From Amyelois transitella (taxonomy: Eukaryota; Arthropoda; Insecta; Lepidoptera; Pyralidae), in NCBI RefSeq assembly GCF_032362555.1, contig NC_083506.1:5875501-5939500 (forward strand): a stretch of 64,000 bases of DNA, read 5' to 3'. Below, one piece after another: positions 1 to 9,838 of the stretch. The translations under genes and the position numbers were made by a program. The notes below the pieces were generated by a model, which searched no databases, had not been told where the DNA came from, and saw only the letters and a program-made list of their open reading frames with translations. Every line of letters starts with the position of its first letter. Position 1 is the stretch's first letter.

Positions 1-649
1 TTTTGCATACCTTGCGTGGTAACACACTATATTAACTTGAAGACGTAAACCAACTTAACCATATTATTCTACTGTACTATCACTTAAAATGTAGTTTTGG
101 CAAAGTATCTTGTATTACGGTCTAGTTAAAGACCAAATTAGCTTACAAGATGGAATAGTGACGTTACGTGTATGGTAACCAAACGTTGTGTAACTTTAAA
201 AATACATCTTTCTGAAAGCGGCTGACCATTTATCTGTGCTTGGACGAATATATAGGGCTTGCGTGACCAACGTTGGGACATAGAAAATAAGGCATAAATT
301 TCATAAATTTACAAGGCAGGTAAAGGCATTTAAAAGGCACAAATTTTAGGTGAAGTACAAAATTGATCCGCGACATAGGAATTCCTACCCTCCCAGGTAG
401 GATCATGGTGATGAATGTAGTTTCTGTCTTTGTGTATGTTGTGTTGTGTGTGTGATTTCGTTATGTATGAAATAATTTTAATTTAAACGATATTGATCAT
501 AATTATAAAACGTTTAATAAGCCTCAATGATGATCTCAAGACTATAACATTTTATTGAGATAAATTTAGTCCTTTAGAATATCTAGAAATTCTAAAATCT
601 CGGGAAATTAAAAAATACTTACTTCAAATGGTAACAAACAAACTCAAAA
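1..649. other. Non-coding AT-rich stretch
   Basis: I see no gene, repeat family or regulatory cluster that I can name here. It is AT-rich sequence with only short chance reading frames. Confidence 0.5.
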
Positions 650-808
650 ATACAATATTTTATAACAAATATTTATATAGATAAACATTCAAGAACCCCG
701 GGTAATCAAAAAAAGTAAGTTCGTATCTCATCGTGCGCAGACCGGGATTCGAACCCGAGACCTCCTGTGTCACAGACAAGCGCACTACCGCTGCGCCACT
801 GACACCGT
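650..808 (-). repeat. tRNA-derived SINE, head end
   Basis: Read on the minus strand, this copy starts with a tRNA-like head carrying both internal RNA polymerase III promoter boxes: an A box TGGCGCAGCGG (788-798) and a B box GGTTCGAATCC (745-755). The sequence after the head matches the copy at 9045-9267, including the shared stretch around TAGATAAACATTCAAGA. The ends do not pair into a tRNA acceptor stem, so this is a SINE and not a functional tRNA gene. Confidence 0.75.
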
Positions 809-1052
809 CTGTAATACAGGTTAGATAATATTTTTTCTCTTAAAAAGATATATGCTGTCAGTTATCGGCTGCATTATAAGTCAGTTTCATATTAATCTAG
901 CCTCTGTCTGCAGCTCTGCCAATGTGAAATAATCCAATGCTTTCTCTACTCTTACGTTTCTTACGCCAAGTTATTCGGGTGTGGATTGTCTGTAAGTTTT
1001 TAACGTCGAGAATACCGTCTAATGAAGACACCTATATTTTGAAAGAAGAGGG

Positions 1053-1080
1053 AATATATATATATATATATTTATATATT
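1053..1080. repeat. TA-rich microsatellite
   Basis: A run of alternating TA with one interruption, lying next to the SINE tail fragment that follows. Confidence 0.7.
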
Positions 1081-1083
1081 TTT

Positions 1084-1165
1084 CGTGACAAATTACATAG
1101 ATTGAGTTAGCCCCGAAGTAAGTTCGAGCTTGTGTAATCGGATACTAGCTCAATGATACTTATAT
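1084..1165 (-). repeat. SINE tail fragment
   Basis: It matches the distal part of the SINE copy at 9045-9267 (shared words GAGTTAGCC, CGAAGTAAGTTCGAG and ACTCAA..GATACT) but has no tRNA head. It is either a 5'-truncated insertion or was separated from the head at 650-808 by rearrangement. Confidence 0.6.
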
Positions 1166-1216
1166 ATTTTTTACTTATTACATAAATATAATATGTTTAA
1201 TGAACGTATATAATAT

Positions 1217-1549
1217 ATTTCCTTATATACATACATACATATAGTCACGTCTATATCCCTTACGGGGTAGACAGAGCCAATAGTCCCGAAAAGACTGAAT
1301 GGCCACGTTCAGCTGCTCGGCTTGATGATGGAATTGAGATCCAAATAGTGACAGGTTGCTAGCCCATCGCTTAAAAAAAAGAATCACAAGTATGTAAGCC
1401 TATCCCTTAGTCGCCTTTTACGACATCCATGGGCAGTGGTCCTATTCTTTTTTGTATTGGTGCCGGGAACCACACGGCACTGTATTGGTGCCGGTAACCA
1501 CACAGCACTGTATTGGTGCCTGGAACCACACGGCACATTTCCTTATATA
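1217..1549 (+). mobile_element. Family A retroposon with perfect 13-bp TSD
   Basis: The element body (about 1230-1536) is bounded by identical 13-bp direct repeats ATTTCCTTATATA at 1217-1229 and 1537-1549, the mark of target-primed insertion. The left side carries (ATAC)n, which in the reverse sense is a (TATG)n tail. The right side carries three tandem units of about 28 bp, each able to form a hairpin with arms GTGCCG and CGGCAC (1462-1536); the second and third units have arm substitutions. At least 15 other full or partial copies occur in this window. Whether it is a SINE or the end of a LINE cannot be settled here. Confidence 0.75.
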
Positions 1550-1917
1550 TTTTTATATAATTATGTATTACCTTTTAACGTTTTCAAAGTACACTCGTAT
1601 TAAAAATTTGGGGCTACCCAGCAGACTGGCCGCGTCCTGCGACCGGAAAGGAGGAATCCACCAAGTTTTGAGTTTCGTAAACCGCTCTCAGTATCATTTT
1701 GAATATTTAAACGAGGCGTACTGTGGGCGGCGGCAGTGGATTATGCTAGATGAAAATGAAAATTTATATAAGCCTTCTAACAAATTAACTCTACTAAAAA
1801 TTAACTGCTTCATGAAGACTGTGTGTACCGTGCCATCTTTAGAATACGGGGTTCTAACGAAAGAAAATGTTTTCAATTAATGATTATTGAGTTTGTGCTT
1901 TAGCTTTGATTATTTTT

Positions 1918-2142
1918 ATACAGTGTTGTTCTTCAGGCTCTACTATCTCTAGTACTGGAGGATGTGGCGACGAGATCAGACGACGGTGCGCCATCACCAG
2001 GTCGGCAGTGGAATGGCTTTGTAAGATTTGGAGGGATAGGAGGATTACCAAGAAGACGAAGGTCACATTGATGAAATACCTTGTCTTTCCAATTTTCCTC
2101 TATGATGCCGAAACTTGGTCTCTGAGACTGCAGGATCGCCGT
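1918..2142 (+). pseudogene. RTE-type LINE reverse transcriptase fragment
   Basis: The plus-strand translation reads GSTISSTGGCGDEIRRR, then ITRSAV..LCKIWRDR, then TKKTKVTLMKYLVFPIFLYD followed by AETWSLR. This is the typical C-terminal region of RTE-like non-LTR reverse transcriptases (usually YLGS.IS..GGC..EI.RR and FP.FLYGAETW). Nothing upstream continues into the catalytic domain and there is a stop soon after, so it is a dead fragment. A further C-terminal piece, possibly of the same family, lies at 54,145-54,390 on the minus strand. Confidence 0.75.
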
Positions 2143-2289
2143 TAAATCTGGTTCACAGTTGCAATGAAACAACTTAAACTTATCTTAATTATTGCAAAAA
2201 ACAAAATAAAAAATATTGTTATAGATATTTTGAAAATTACAATTTGATCATATAACTGAAAATGATTTCATTTTAAACGCTGCGCATTA

Positions 2290-2360
2290 TTTCGACCCGG
2301 ATGTAATGTAGTGTGACGTCACGGGCGCAAACAGCGCATGCGTTCCGGAAGCGGAAGTTG
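2290..2360. promoter_or_regulatory. CRE + NRF1/ewg + ETS site cluster
   Basis: In a GC-richer patch lie a perfect palindromic CRE TGACGTCA (2314-2321), an NRF1/erect-wing-type GCGCATGCG (2334-2342), and two ETS-type GGAA cores in CCGGAAGCGGAAG (2345-2357). This combination is typical of housekeeping promoters and of nuclear genes for mitochondrial proteins. No coding exon follows directly. It might drive a 5' untranslated exon of the NDUFS3-like gene, a long non-coding RNA, or a gene to the left of the window. Sites are seen; function is inferred. Confidence 0.45.
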
Positions 2361-2715
2361 TGGTGTTTCGGGTCACAATCTGGAGTTGGACGGGAACAGC
2401 GGGAAACAGTGAATCAAGTGCAGCCTGAGCTCTGTTTTATGTATGAGACTGTGAAAGATAAATGGCTACATTTTCATTTGATGTAAAACGTAATTTTCAA
2501 CACGATTAATTTTTAAGAATAAAAAGGATTTTGCAAGGTTTTGGGATTTGGAAACTGTGGTCCACTTTTGTTTAGTATGAAGAGTATTCTTTGATTGAAA
2601 TAAAATCCGCAGATTAAGTACATAAAATTTGAGGTCTGGGCCGGAGGATGCAGTTGCTGGAATTATGAAGCCGACATACTAAAATAAAGTAAATCCACAA
2701 ATAAGGTTAAGAGAT

Positions 2716-2753
2716 TTTATTAATAAATGAGTATGAAAAACAATTTGTTTATT
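2716..2753 (-). terminator. Poly(A) signals of the SLC6-like gene
   Basis: Two AATAAA hexamers on the minus strand (2716-2721 and 2748-2753) lie within 55 bases after the stop codon of the transporter gene, at the spacing expected for cleavage and polyadenylation signals. Confidence 0.5.
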
Positions 2754-2769
2754 ATTACAACAAAATCAA

Positions 2770-4629
2770 TCAATTTGAAGTCAGCGCACTCCATTGCCCT
2801 ATATCTAAGGACCAATTTTCAGTTATTTGACTAGAACTTTTGTTTTTATTGTTGTTCCTATTCTTAACAGTATATCTATGTATTCTTACTTGTCTGTAAA
2901 GAAATTCTGTAGTCATGATTTCAGGTACAAACATTTTTCGACTTCTGTATAAGATTATATCTACTGGGCCCCAATCTTCAGAGGGAAAGAATATATTTAA
3001 AATTTTATCGTGTTTATAATATGAGTATAATTCATATAATGTACCAAGAATAATAATAGAGAAATGCGTTATAAAAAGTATAAAAAATACAAGTTCATCG
3101 AACCTCATACTAACCGACACAAACTCGTGAGAGTCGTCAAACTCACCACCAGCCCAATGGTTTAATTTTGCAAATAATATAAAAGTTATGAATAGAGGGT
3201 TCAAAACCCAACAAATTTTCCAAAAGTAACTGGACTTTATACCAATCATGAAAACTATATCTACACTGTGTTTCTTGTAGCCATAAATCCAATATAATGA
3301 TATAGATAAAAGCAAACAATTGCAAATTTGCAAAATTTCTGTGACATCGCTAAGAGCAGAAGTTAAATCTGAACATATGAAAGGCCATGAAAATATTGAT
3401 ATGAATGACGAAACTAACGCACTTGTCAAATTATAGCGTCTACGTGCAAATGGAACATAGTCCAATAATAAATCTCGAAGAAATAAATATTGTATCCAAA
3501 GAACTAAATAAAGGCACAATAAAATTGATAAATACCAAATAAAGGACCAAATTTGTATTGCGTCAAAATAAATTAAAATCTCAGAGATCGATGCCAAGGG
3601 AGAAAAAAAAGGGCTATCACCAAATTCGATAACATTTTCTTCTTCTCCGTGATAATATGACATAGTTTTTATTCCGCTGAATATTATCAAAGACATCACA
3701 AAAGTAAAACATAATGAAAACAATGATGAAGTAATAACAGTCATCATTGCAGGGCTTCTAAAAGGTACATTTGCAGATAAATGACTAACCATTCCATAAC
3801 CTGTACCTAATGATAAAAATCCCAAGGAAACTGGCCTTAGACAGTCACTTAATGTATAATTATCCCATTCAACCCCCAAAATTGTTCTCGCAGAATACCA
3901 CGATCCACTTGTGGATAATGATATACTTAAAAGAATGAATACAGTAACTGTTAAATAAGCGGCTAAAATTTTTACAAATATTTGTATAAATTTATCACTT
4001 TTCAAAGAGAGAACAAATAAGGACACACTGATTGCGCTACTTGCTATAAGCTGCTTCCACGCATATAAGCAAGACATTGATTCCAATGTATTATTATCTC
4101 CTATTTCTCTCTGGAAAAAACAATAGCTTGCTGTTCGCATCCCGCAATCTTCATCGAGTAAAAATTGAGTCTCTAGACAATGTTGAAATATTGATACATT
4201 GATTCTTTTCACCATACAATATGTGTCATTGAATTCATCACAGGTAAACCAGGGTGGGGTGTCAATTGCTGAATATATAGCATACTGTATATACCACGTT
4301 GATAGAATCAAAACATACATAGTTTTAAGAATGATTAAGTATATTGAGCTATACGCAACCCCGCGAAAGACTGGGAAATGATTCCATAGAGTGAAAGTGT
4401 TACAGTTCGTGTACTGCGCGATACATACTTCTGAATATAATAATGGTAGACCGACGAAGATTGCAGATATCGTGTACAAAACCATATGTATATAGAATCC
4501 ATGGTGGGATAAATCTGCTGGTGCAAAAACTGTGGATATTTCGTTCATCATCCACCCCCACAAAATAAGGCGGTAGGTTTGATAAGAGTTCCATCGGCAC
4601 TTAGTTTCTGGTTCATATTTAGTGTCCAT
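2770..4629 (-). CDS. Divergent SLC6-family transporter-like protein, intronless
   Basis: An uninterrupted 619-residue frame encodes a membrane protein with about twelve hydrophobic segments. Family marks of SLC6 (neurotransmitter/amino-acid:sodium symporters) are GLPLLYSEVCIAQYT near residues 58-73 (usual GIPLLFLELALGQYT), a large extracellular loop after the third segment with cysteines and NDT, NVS and NNT glycosylation sites, LSLGTGYG in the sixth segment, and a C-terminal WGPVDIILYRSRKMFVPE. The length is normal for the family. The first segment reads WGWMMNEISTVFAPADL where the family normally has the sodium-binding GNVWRFPYL motif, so sodium coupling is probably lost or changed. The absence of introns suggests a retrocopy with a kept reading frame. 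Substrate unknown. Confidence 0.85.
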   Translation of the reverse strand: MDTKYEPETKCRWNSYQTYRLILWGWMMNEISTVFAPADLSHHGFYIHMVLYTISAIFVGLPLLYSEVCIAQYTNCNTFTLWNHFPVFRGVAYSSIYLIILKTMYVLILSTWYIQYAIYSAIDTPPWFTCDEFNDTYCMVKRINVSIFQHCLETQFLLDEDCGMRTASYCFFQREIGDNNTLESMSCLYAWKQLIASSAISVSLFVLSLKSDKFIQIFVKILAAYLTVTVFILLSISLSTSGSWYSARTILGVEWDNYTLSDCLRPVSLGFLSLGTGYGMVSHLSANVPFRSPAMMTVITSSLFSLCFTFVMSLIIFSGIKTMSYYHGEEENVIEFGDSPFFSPLASISEILIYFDAIQIWSFIWYLSILLCLYLVLWIQYLFLRDLLLDYVPFARRRYNLTSALVSSFISIFSWPFICSDLTSALSDVTEILQICNCLLLSISLYWIYGYKKHSVDIVFMIGIKSSYFWKICWVLNPLFITFILFAKLNHWAGGEFDDSHEFVSVSMRFDELVFFILFITHFSIIILGTLYELYSYYKHDKILNIFFPSEDWGPVDIILYRSRKMFVPEIMTTEFLYRQVRIHRYTVKNRNNNKNKSSSQITENWSLDIGQWSALTSN

Positions 4630-5712
4630 CTAAAAACAAATTAATACTTCTATGAATTTTTATTGCTTATTAGATGTTTGATTTGTAAATGTAGACATTG
4701 GCATGACCAACCAGACTCACATTTTGATTCCAGAATTAATTAAGGTGAAGTTTTTTTTTCATGATGCCTCTTCAATGTGTCTGTATATGATTTTTTAACT
4801 GCGGGTTATCTCTACTTTTGAGCATTAGAACTGAGCATAAAAATTTCGAGAATTAAGCCAAATTAAAATTTCATTATAACATGATAGTTAGTAAATTGAT
4901 TGTATTGATTCTTTGTGCTAAATCATGTACATCAAACATAAAAATATTTTGACAATGTGTAAAGTGATAAATAACATTTGATTTTAGTGTGTCCTCAACA
5001 AGTGATTTTATAAGATTTAATGAAGAAAAATCCTCCGCCTCGTTAATTAGGAACGTTGTAGCCATCTTAAAAGTTGGACTAACTCGTATGTGTAGCACGC
5101 CAGCCTATCGGACACATGTCGAAACTTCCCCTTGGGAACTTCATCCCAGGCCTGTTCCAGAGTCTGAGGACTGTACCTAGTGCACCTACGAAACCTTATT
5201 ATATTATATAAACTTACATTCTTTGGTATTTTTTTAGCTTTCATTTTAAACTGGTATACCTACGAATCAGCGAATAAAGCACTATTCTAGGCGATCTTTT
5301 TGACCAAAATATATTTTTGACTACATTGTGTTTTCAACCATTATTGTATTTACCAAATCATTTATAATTATTATATTAATGAATTATTCTACATAGAACT
5401 GAAATTCCCAAATGTTATAGGGAGTATAAAGTAGTACTTTAAACCAAGAAGTTTATAGCTATAGTGTGTAGTGAAAACATGTCCCTGCCTACCCATCTGG
5501 GAAACAGGCGTGATTTTTATGTATTTTTACTACAGATTCAAAAATATTACTGTGATTTGTACTTATAAAAAAGGTTTAATTTCAATATTATAAAACTTCA
5601 AATTTCAAATCTCCTTTTTTTTTTGTTTTTTTATTCCATTTGTCAATGATGATGAACGTAGGTCATCTGTAACAGAATTAACGTCAAAATATTATTTAGA
5701 ATTATTTCCGGA
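4630..5712. promoter_or_regulatory. Intergenic spacer between two divergent genes
   Basis: About 1.1 kb separates the start codons of the SLC6-like (leftward) and NDUFS3-like (rightward) genes and so should hold both promoters. The only site I can point to is a palindromic TTTCCGGAAT-type ETS core just before the NDUFS3-like start codon. A family C repeat fragment lies near 5484-5525. Confidence 0.35.
5484..5525 (-). repeat. Family C short repeat fragment
   Basis: Read on the minus strand it contains ATCACGCCTGTTTCCCAGA followed by GGGTAGGCAGGGAC, matching the start of the repeat at 10,578-10,702 (ATCACGCCTCTTTCCCGGA). Confidence 0.5.
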
Positions 5713-6510
5713 ATGAATTTAATATCATCATGTACACGAAAATTTTTAACGTCCATCTTCAAGAGAAATTTTCACAAGGGATCCGTATGGATGGACAAAG
5801 ATAAAATGGAAGTTAAGAATCCATTCTGCCTACAACCAATCGGGAGTGAGAAAGATCACCATACAATACGAAGACACGACAACTGCCGGCGCCAAAGACT
5901 TTACGAGTTCGGCCTATACGTCGCTGCTTGCATGCCCAAATATGTCCAGAAAGTACAAATGCAGCACACTGATGAATTGGAAATATTAGTTGCTCCAGAT
6001 GGCTTCTTTCAGGTGCAGTCCTTCTTGGCACACCATCAGAATGCCTGCTTTAATGTATGTTCTGCAGCAACTGCTATAGATGTGCCAAGCAGAGAGTTTC
6101 GATTTGAAGTTGTTTACTGCTTACTAAGCATGAGATTCAGCGAACGAGTACGAGTGAAAACGTATACGGATGAACTAACACCAGTCAAATCAGCCTATTC
6201 CCTGTGGCAAGTTTGCAATTACTTGGAAAGAGAAATTTATGACATGTTTGGCATCATATTTACAGATCATCCCGATTTGCGAAGAATCCTTACTGACTAC
6301 GGATTTCAAGGGCATCCGTTGAGGAAGGACTTCCCTCTTGTAGGTTACACAGAAGTCCGTTATGATGATGAGCTGAAGAAATTGGTATATGAGCCAGTGG
6401 AATTTGCACAGGAGTATCGCAGTTTCAAGCTACAATCTCCGTGGAGTTATTCAAAGAATTTCCACGAAGGCTACGATAATTCCAAACCGCCGCCAAAAAA
6501 AGACAAATAG
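5713..6510 (+). CDS. NDUFS3: NDUFS3-like complex I 30-kDa subunit, intronless paralogue
   Basis: The 265-residue product is full length for mitochondrial complex I subunit NDUFS3 (NuoC homologue; ND-30 in flies), a subunit of the matrix arm. The first 25 residues are rich in R/K and lack acidic residues, as expected of a mitochondrial targeting peptide. The family signature is clear: EREIYDMFG near residues 173-181, then [32 protein letters not shown] and a final QEYRSF..QSPW. It is unusually divergent: conserved aromatics of the usual ANWYEREIWDMYGVFF block are replaced ([15 protein letters not shown]), and there are no introns. This fits an expressed retrogene paralogue with relaxed or altered constraint. 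It could instead be the only NDUFS3 of the species. Identity is sure; paralogue status is inferred. Confidence 0.9.
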   Translation: MNLISSCTRKFLTSIFKRNFHKGSVWMDKDKMEVKNPFCLQPIGSEKDHHTIRRHDNCRRQRLYEFGLYVAACMPKYVQKVQMQHTDELEILVAPDGFFQVQSFLAHHQNACFNVCSAATAIDVPSREFRFEVVYCLLSMRFSERVRVKTYTDELTPVKSAYSLWQVCNYLEREIYDMFGIIFTDHPDLRRILTDYGFQGHPLRKDFPLVGYTEVRYDDELKKLVYEPVEFAQEYRSFKLQSPWSYSKNFHEGYDNSKPPPKKDK

Positions 6511-6625
6511 TTTTTCCTCTTACGATGCTTGCGAATCGTTTAAAGAATGTGCTTTTTGCAGTGCTTTGTTTTGTAATGGTTGCTGAATATTTATTTGATT
6601 TGAATAGAAACTATTGTATAAATAT

Positions 6626-6631
6626 ATTAAA
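6626..6631 (+). terminator. Possible ATTAAA poly(A) signal
   Basis: An ATTAAA hexamer about 115 bases after the stop codon of the NDUFS3-like gene, with no AATAAA nearer. Confidence 0.3.
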
Positions 6632-6817
6632 CTGTTAATTATTATTATTATAAGTATTTAATTTTTTTCCTTTATTACAACAAAATCCTAAGAAAGAGAT
6701 TACTGTACTTTTATAAGCTTTTTTAAGCTCGATAACTTTTTTTTATCTTCCCACAGTAGCACGTAGATTTAGTCCCAATTAAGAAAAATTGTCGTCAAAA
6801 AGATAGTAAACGGTAAC

Positions 6818-6994
6818 CAAGGGAAAGGCTAATAAACTTGGGAGTTCTTATTATATGCGATTACCACAAACTTCACATCGCTATCTGAATCTCAATTCTA
6901 CCACGCCATACAGCTGAACGTGATCTTTCATTTTTTTCGAGACTGTTCTGTCTATCCCGCAAAATATATAAACATGAGTATATGTATGTATTTA
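6818..6994 (-). repeat. Family A retroposon, degenerate
   Basis: Aligns over its length with family A: GGCTAATAAACTTGGGA, GAATCTCAATTCTA, CAGCTGAACGTG and CTGTCTATCCCGCAA, ending in ATATGTATGTAT. It lacks the hairpin end. Confidence 0.6.
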
Positions 6995-7181
6995 TTGTTT
7001 TAATTTCTATGAGTACAGTACGGATCCCTTATCATTTGACACTTAAGGAATCAAATAAGGTTGACCGACTCGAAGCCTATAGTTTGAATAAATCTATCTG
7101 CTAATGAGTATTTGTCCTGCCACAATAGGGTTGCATAATTTATTAGCATTAACATGTGTGTTACTATACCCTATCATAATA

Positions 7182-7367
7182 TATTATAAATGCGAAATTT
7201 TGCATGAATGTGTGTATTTGTAACTCTTTCACGTAAAATGTAGGTACTGGATGGATTTTGATGAAATTTTGTACTCGGGTAAAATATACTCATAACACGG
7301 AATAACATATCCCAACACTTTTTATCCCGAAATTCCCACTAGAGCGAACCCCCGGGGCACAGCAAGT
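7182..7367 (+). repeat. Short interspersed repeat ending in a CCGGGGC..CAGCAAGT tail
   Basis: It begins TATTATAAATGCGAAA, continues with GTAACTCTTTCACG, GGATTTTGATGAAATTTTG and CCCGAAATTCCCAC, and ends near CGGGGCACAGCAAGT. Elements with this word order are common in moths and butterflies and usually end CAGCTAGT. It is non-coding. Confidence 0.55.
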
Positions 7368-8014
7368 GTAATATAATATACAATGGCGGACGTTCATAGG
7401 CGAACAGATGACGGCCCCTTCTAACAGTTCAATTAATAACTTTGGAAATTAGCGGGAAGTGGCTAATTATTCTGTCTCAATTTCATTAAGTTGGTCCATT
7501 TGATTCTTAGAAAGGTCCAATGTGATCGAGAAAACTTATTTTTGTTGATTTATTATTAGTCTTCCAAGAAACTTTATTTTAAGTAATGAGAAATACAATT
7601 TTTATTTAAGGCAACAGTATTTTAAAGTTAAATTTATCGCAAAAATAAAAACAATTACTTACTACTATGGGTCGATGAATTTATAACAAAAAGTAATACA
7701 TGTTATTATGCTTTGCAATTAAATCTTTTGCTACTTTATTATACTATATTGTTTCTTTAATATATTGTACTTTTAATTATTTATCATTTCCTTGTAATCA
7801 GGAAGAAAGAAAATATAAAAAAAAAATCAAACAAATACACATTAGGAAATCAACAACAACGAACATAATAAAGTTTATACCAAACATTTCTCAGCATAAC
7901 CGTCTCGAAAGTTACGTACAGCCTGCCAAATCCTATCGGCTCATATCTGCCTTCATCATACGGACATCTGCGTAAGAATAACGGTGGAGAGGAGGACTGA
8001 ATGAACAATCGCCT

Positions 8015-8194
8015 CAGTGTGTACCGCGAACTCGCCCATGCTGTGCATGCCGCGCGCTCTCTCGGGACCCGCAGTAAACTTACCCCGATCCCAGAAAAAC
8101 TTTCAAACATTTACAAAAATAAATATCGACTTTATACACATACATAACAATAACTTGCTATAGTTAAACAAATACCAACAACTTTCCAGATAGG
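8015..8194 (+). promoter_or_regulatory. Candidate transcription start and 5' untranslated exon
   Basis: An insect-type initiator TCAGTG lies near 8020 in a locally GC-rich patch, and about 170 bases on there is a good splice donor, GATAG|GTAAGT (intron from 8195). This could be a non-coding first exon of the Ig gene whose first coding exon has an acceptor at 12,755. A rival is the GTGAGC donor at 12,603. Evidence is only site-based. Confidence 0.25.
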
Positions 8195-9044
8195 TAAGTT
8201 ATTTTTACACTCAATTTCAAACTTTTTTTTTGGGAATGCTTTACTTTTTTGAAAGAATTTTGCTGAGCGCTTTCACGTATAAAATAAGTGTGCCCATTTC
8301 TTTTTGATGCTGCTGTAAACTTTTCTCGCTTCGTTTGTGCTCTTGTTTCACGTTTTGTTTCTGAAATGTAGACGATCTAATTATTTTTATTCGCGTTACT
8401 TTTAGGTATAATAAGTAAAATGTATTGACTTTATTTCCAATTAATATACGGCTTTGCGTTATCAAGATATTATTTTTTATATTCTTATTCATATTTTGTT
8501 TATTTTTTACATTCCTTCCAATTATTCGTCAACTTGTTTAAAAGAAAGAACCATCGTTTTTAATTAAAATATTATCTTAAAATGGTTATTTTTTAAAATT
8601 AAACTTAAATTAAACTCAAAAATGTACAAATACAGTTCATCAAACGTATTAAATTCGTTTTTGACTTTTCTCCCGGAAAAAAAAACTATTCTCGTAGGAT
8701 TTGCAATAACAACTCTGTGATCTAAACTGTTGTATGAAAGAGGACACTGACTGGCTGTTTAACTGCAATGTACAGCCCAAACCGTATGGTTCAGAGAATT
8801 ACTTCTAAGAGAGGATTCGCCGTAATTCCCACGAAAATAAAAATAATAAATAAATATTTTTTCTCTTTACGCGAATAGATATGCAGGCTTACTCTTGTAT
8901 CATATTACCGAGATTTGTATATTCACTTTTAAATTTTTGATTGAAGCAGGACGAATAAAATTAATGTCTTCCTACTTAATAAATAATAATATACTCGTAA
9001 TAAAAAAAACCAAAAACTAAATAATTAAATAAATATATATCGGA

Positions 9045-9267
9045 CAAATTACACTGATTGAGTTAGCCTCGAAGTAAGTTCGAGACTCGTGTTACGAGAT
9101 ACTAACTCAACGATACTATATTTTATAATAAATACTTATATAGATAAACATTCAAGACCCAGGCCAATCAGAAAAAGTTCCTTTCTCATCATGCCCTGGC
9201 CGGGATTTGAACCCGGGACCCCCAGTGTCACAGACAAGCGTTATACCGCTGCGCCACTGAGACCGTC
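9045..9267 (-). repeat. tRNA-derived SINE, most complete copy
   Basis: On the minus strand the head carries an A box TGGCGCAGCGG (9246-9256) and a B box GGTTCAAATCC (9203-9213), followed by a body and a tail that match the pieces at 650-808 and 1084-1165. This copy shows that those two pieces belong to one family of about 220 bp. It is not a functional tRNA gene because no acceptor stem forms. Confidence 0.75.
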
Positions 9268-9639
9268 AAAAATAAAACAATTTACCTAGTATTTTTAGGT
9301 TTATATTTTATTTTGGATTAGTATTTTAATTATTTATTTCATAAGAATTGGTTTAATTTCATCAAAACATGTTGTACTCTTAAAATACAAATTTACAAGT
9401 TATTGGTCTTAACAATGTAAATTGCTAAAGTAACACTTACCAACGCTAAACAACCAGTTTCTTTGTACAACATGATAGGTTGTCAAATATTTGCTAAGAA
9501 AGGAATAACTCTGTGTTTAACACCTCTAGTTAAACCACTCTAATTACTGAGATGTGGTAAGATCGCTGCATCGGGTATTTCGTTTTCTGAATACAAACGC
9601 ACGCATTCGTATTTAGTACATACATACAAAAAGCTTTTG

Positions 9640-9715
9640 AGGGTAGGTATAAACTACATTTTTCCACTTGCCACGATTCTTACATACTTTTGCCAGGAAG
9701 TTTATTCAGTTTATC
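9640..9715 (+). repeat. Family C repeat fragment
   Basis: GGGTAGGTATAAACTACAT, then TCCACTTGCCACGATTC and ACATACTTTTGCC match the repeat at 10,578-10,702. Confidence 0.55.
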
Positions 9716-9777
9716 TAACTTTTTTTCATATTTAGTACATACAATAAGGTTTCAATCATACTTTTTCCATAATATTT

Positions 9778-9838
9778 AAGATAAAAGTACTGGTTTTGCC
9801 ATTACCACATAGTGTGGTAAAACTAATACTTTTATCTT
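9778..9838. repeat. Imperfect inverted repeat (hairpin)
   Basis: The left arm begins AAGATAAAAGTACTGGTTTT and the right arm, reverse-complemented, begins AAGATAAAAGTATTAGTTTT. The arms are about 24 bp with three to four differences and about a dozen bases between them. It may be the remnant of a foldback element. Confidence 0.6.

Noticed and set aside
740..808. tRNA gene on the minus strand (good A and B boxes)
   Set aside because: The ends do not form an acceptor stem and the sequence is repeated with a longer body at 9045-9267, so it is a SINE head.
1452..1880. 142-codon plus-strand frame
   Set aside because: Its first part is family A hairpin repeats and the rest shows no recognisable domain.
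5100..5190. Minus-strand LEQAWDEVP resembling a Tc1-type transposase C-terminus
   Set aside because: Only nine residues fit; the following residues do not follow the Tc1 pattern and no other transposase part is nearby.
9089..9289. 66-codon plus-strand reading frame
   Set aside because: It lies inside the SINE in antisense to the tRNA-like head and has no family features.
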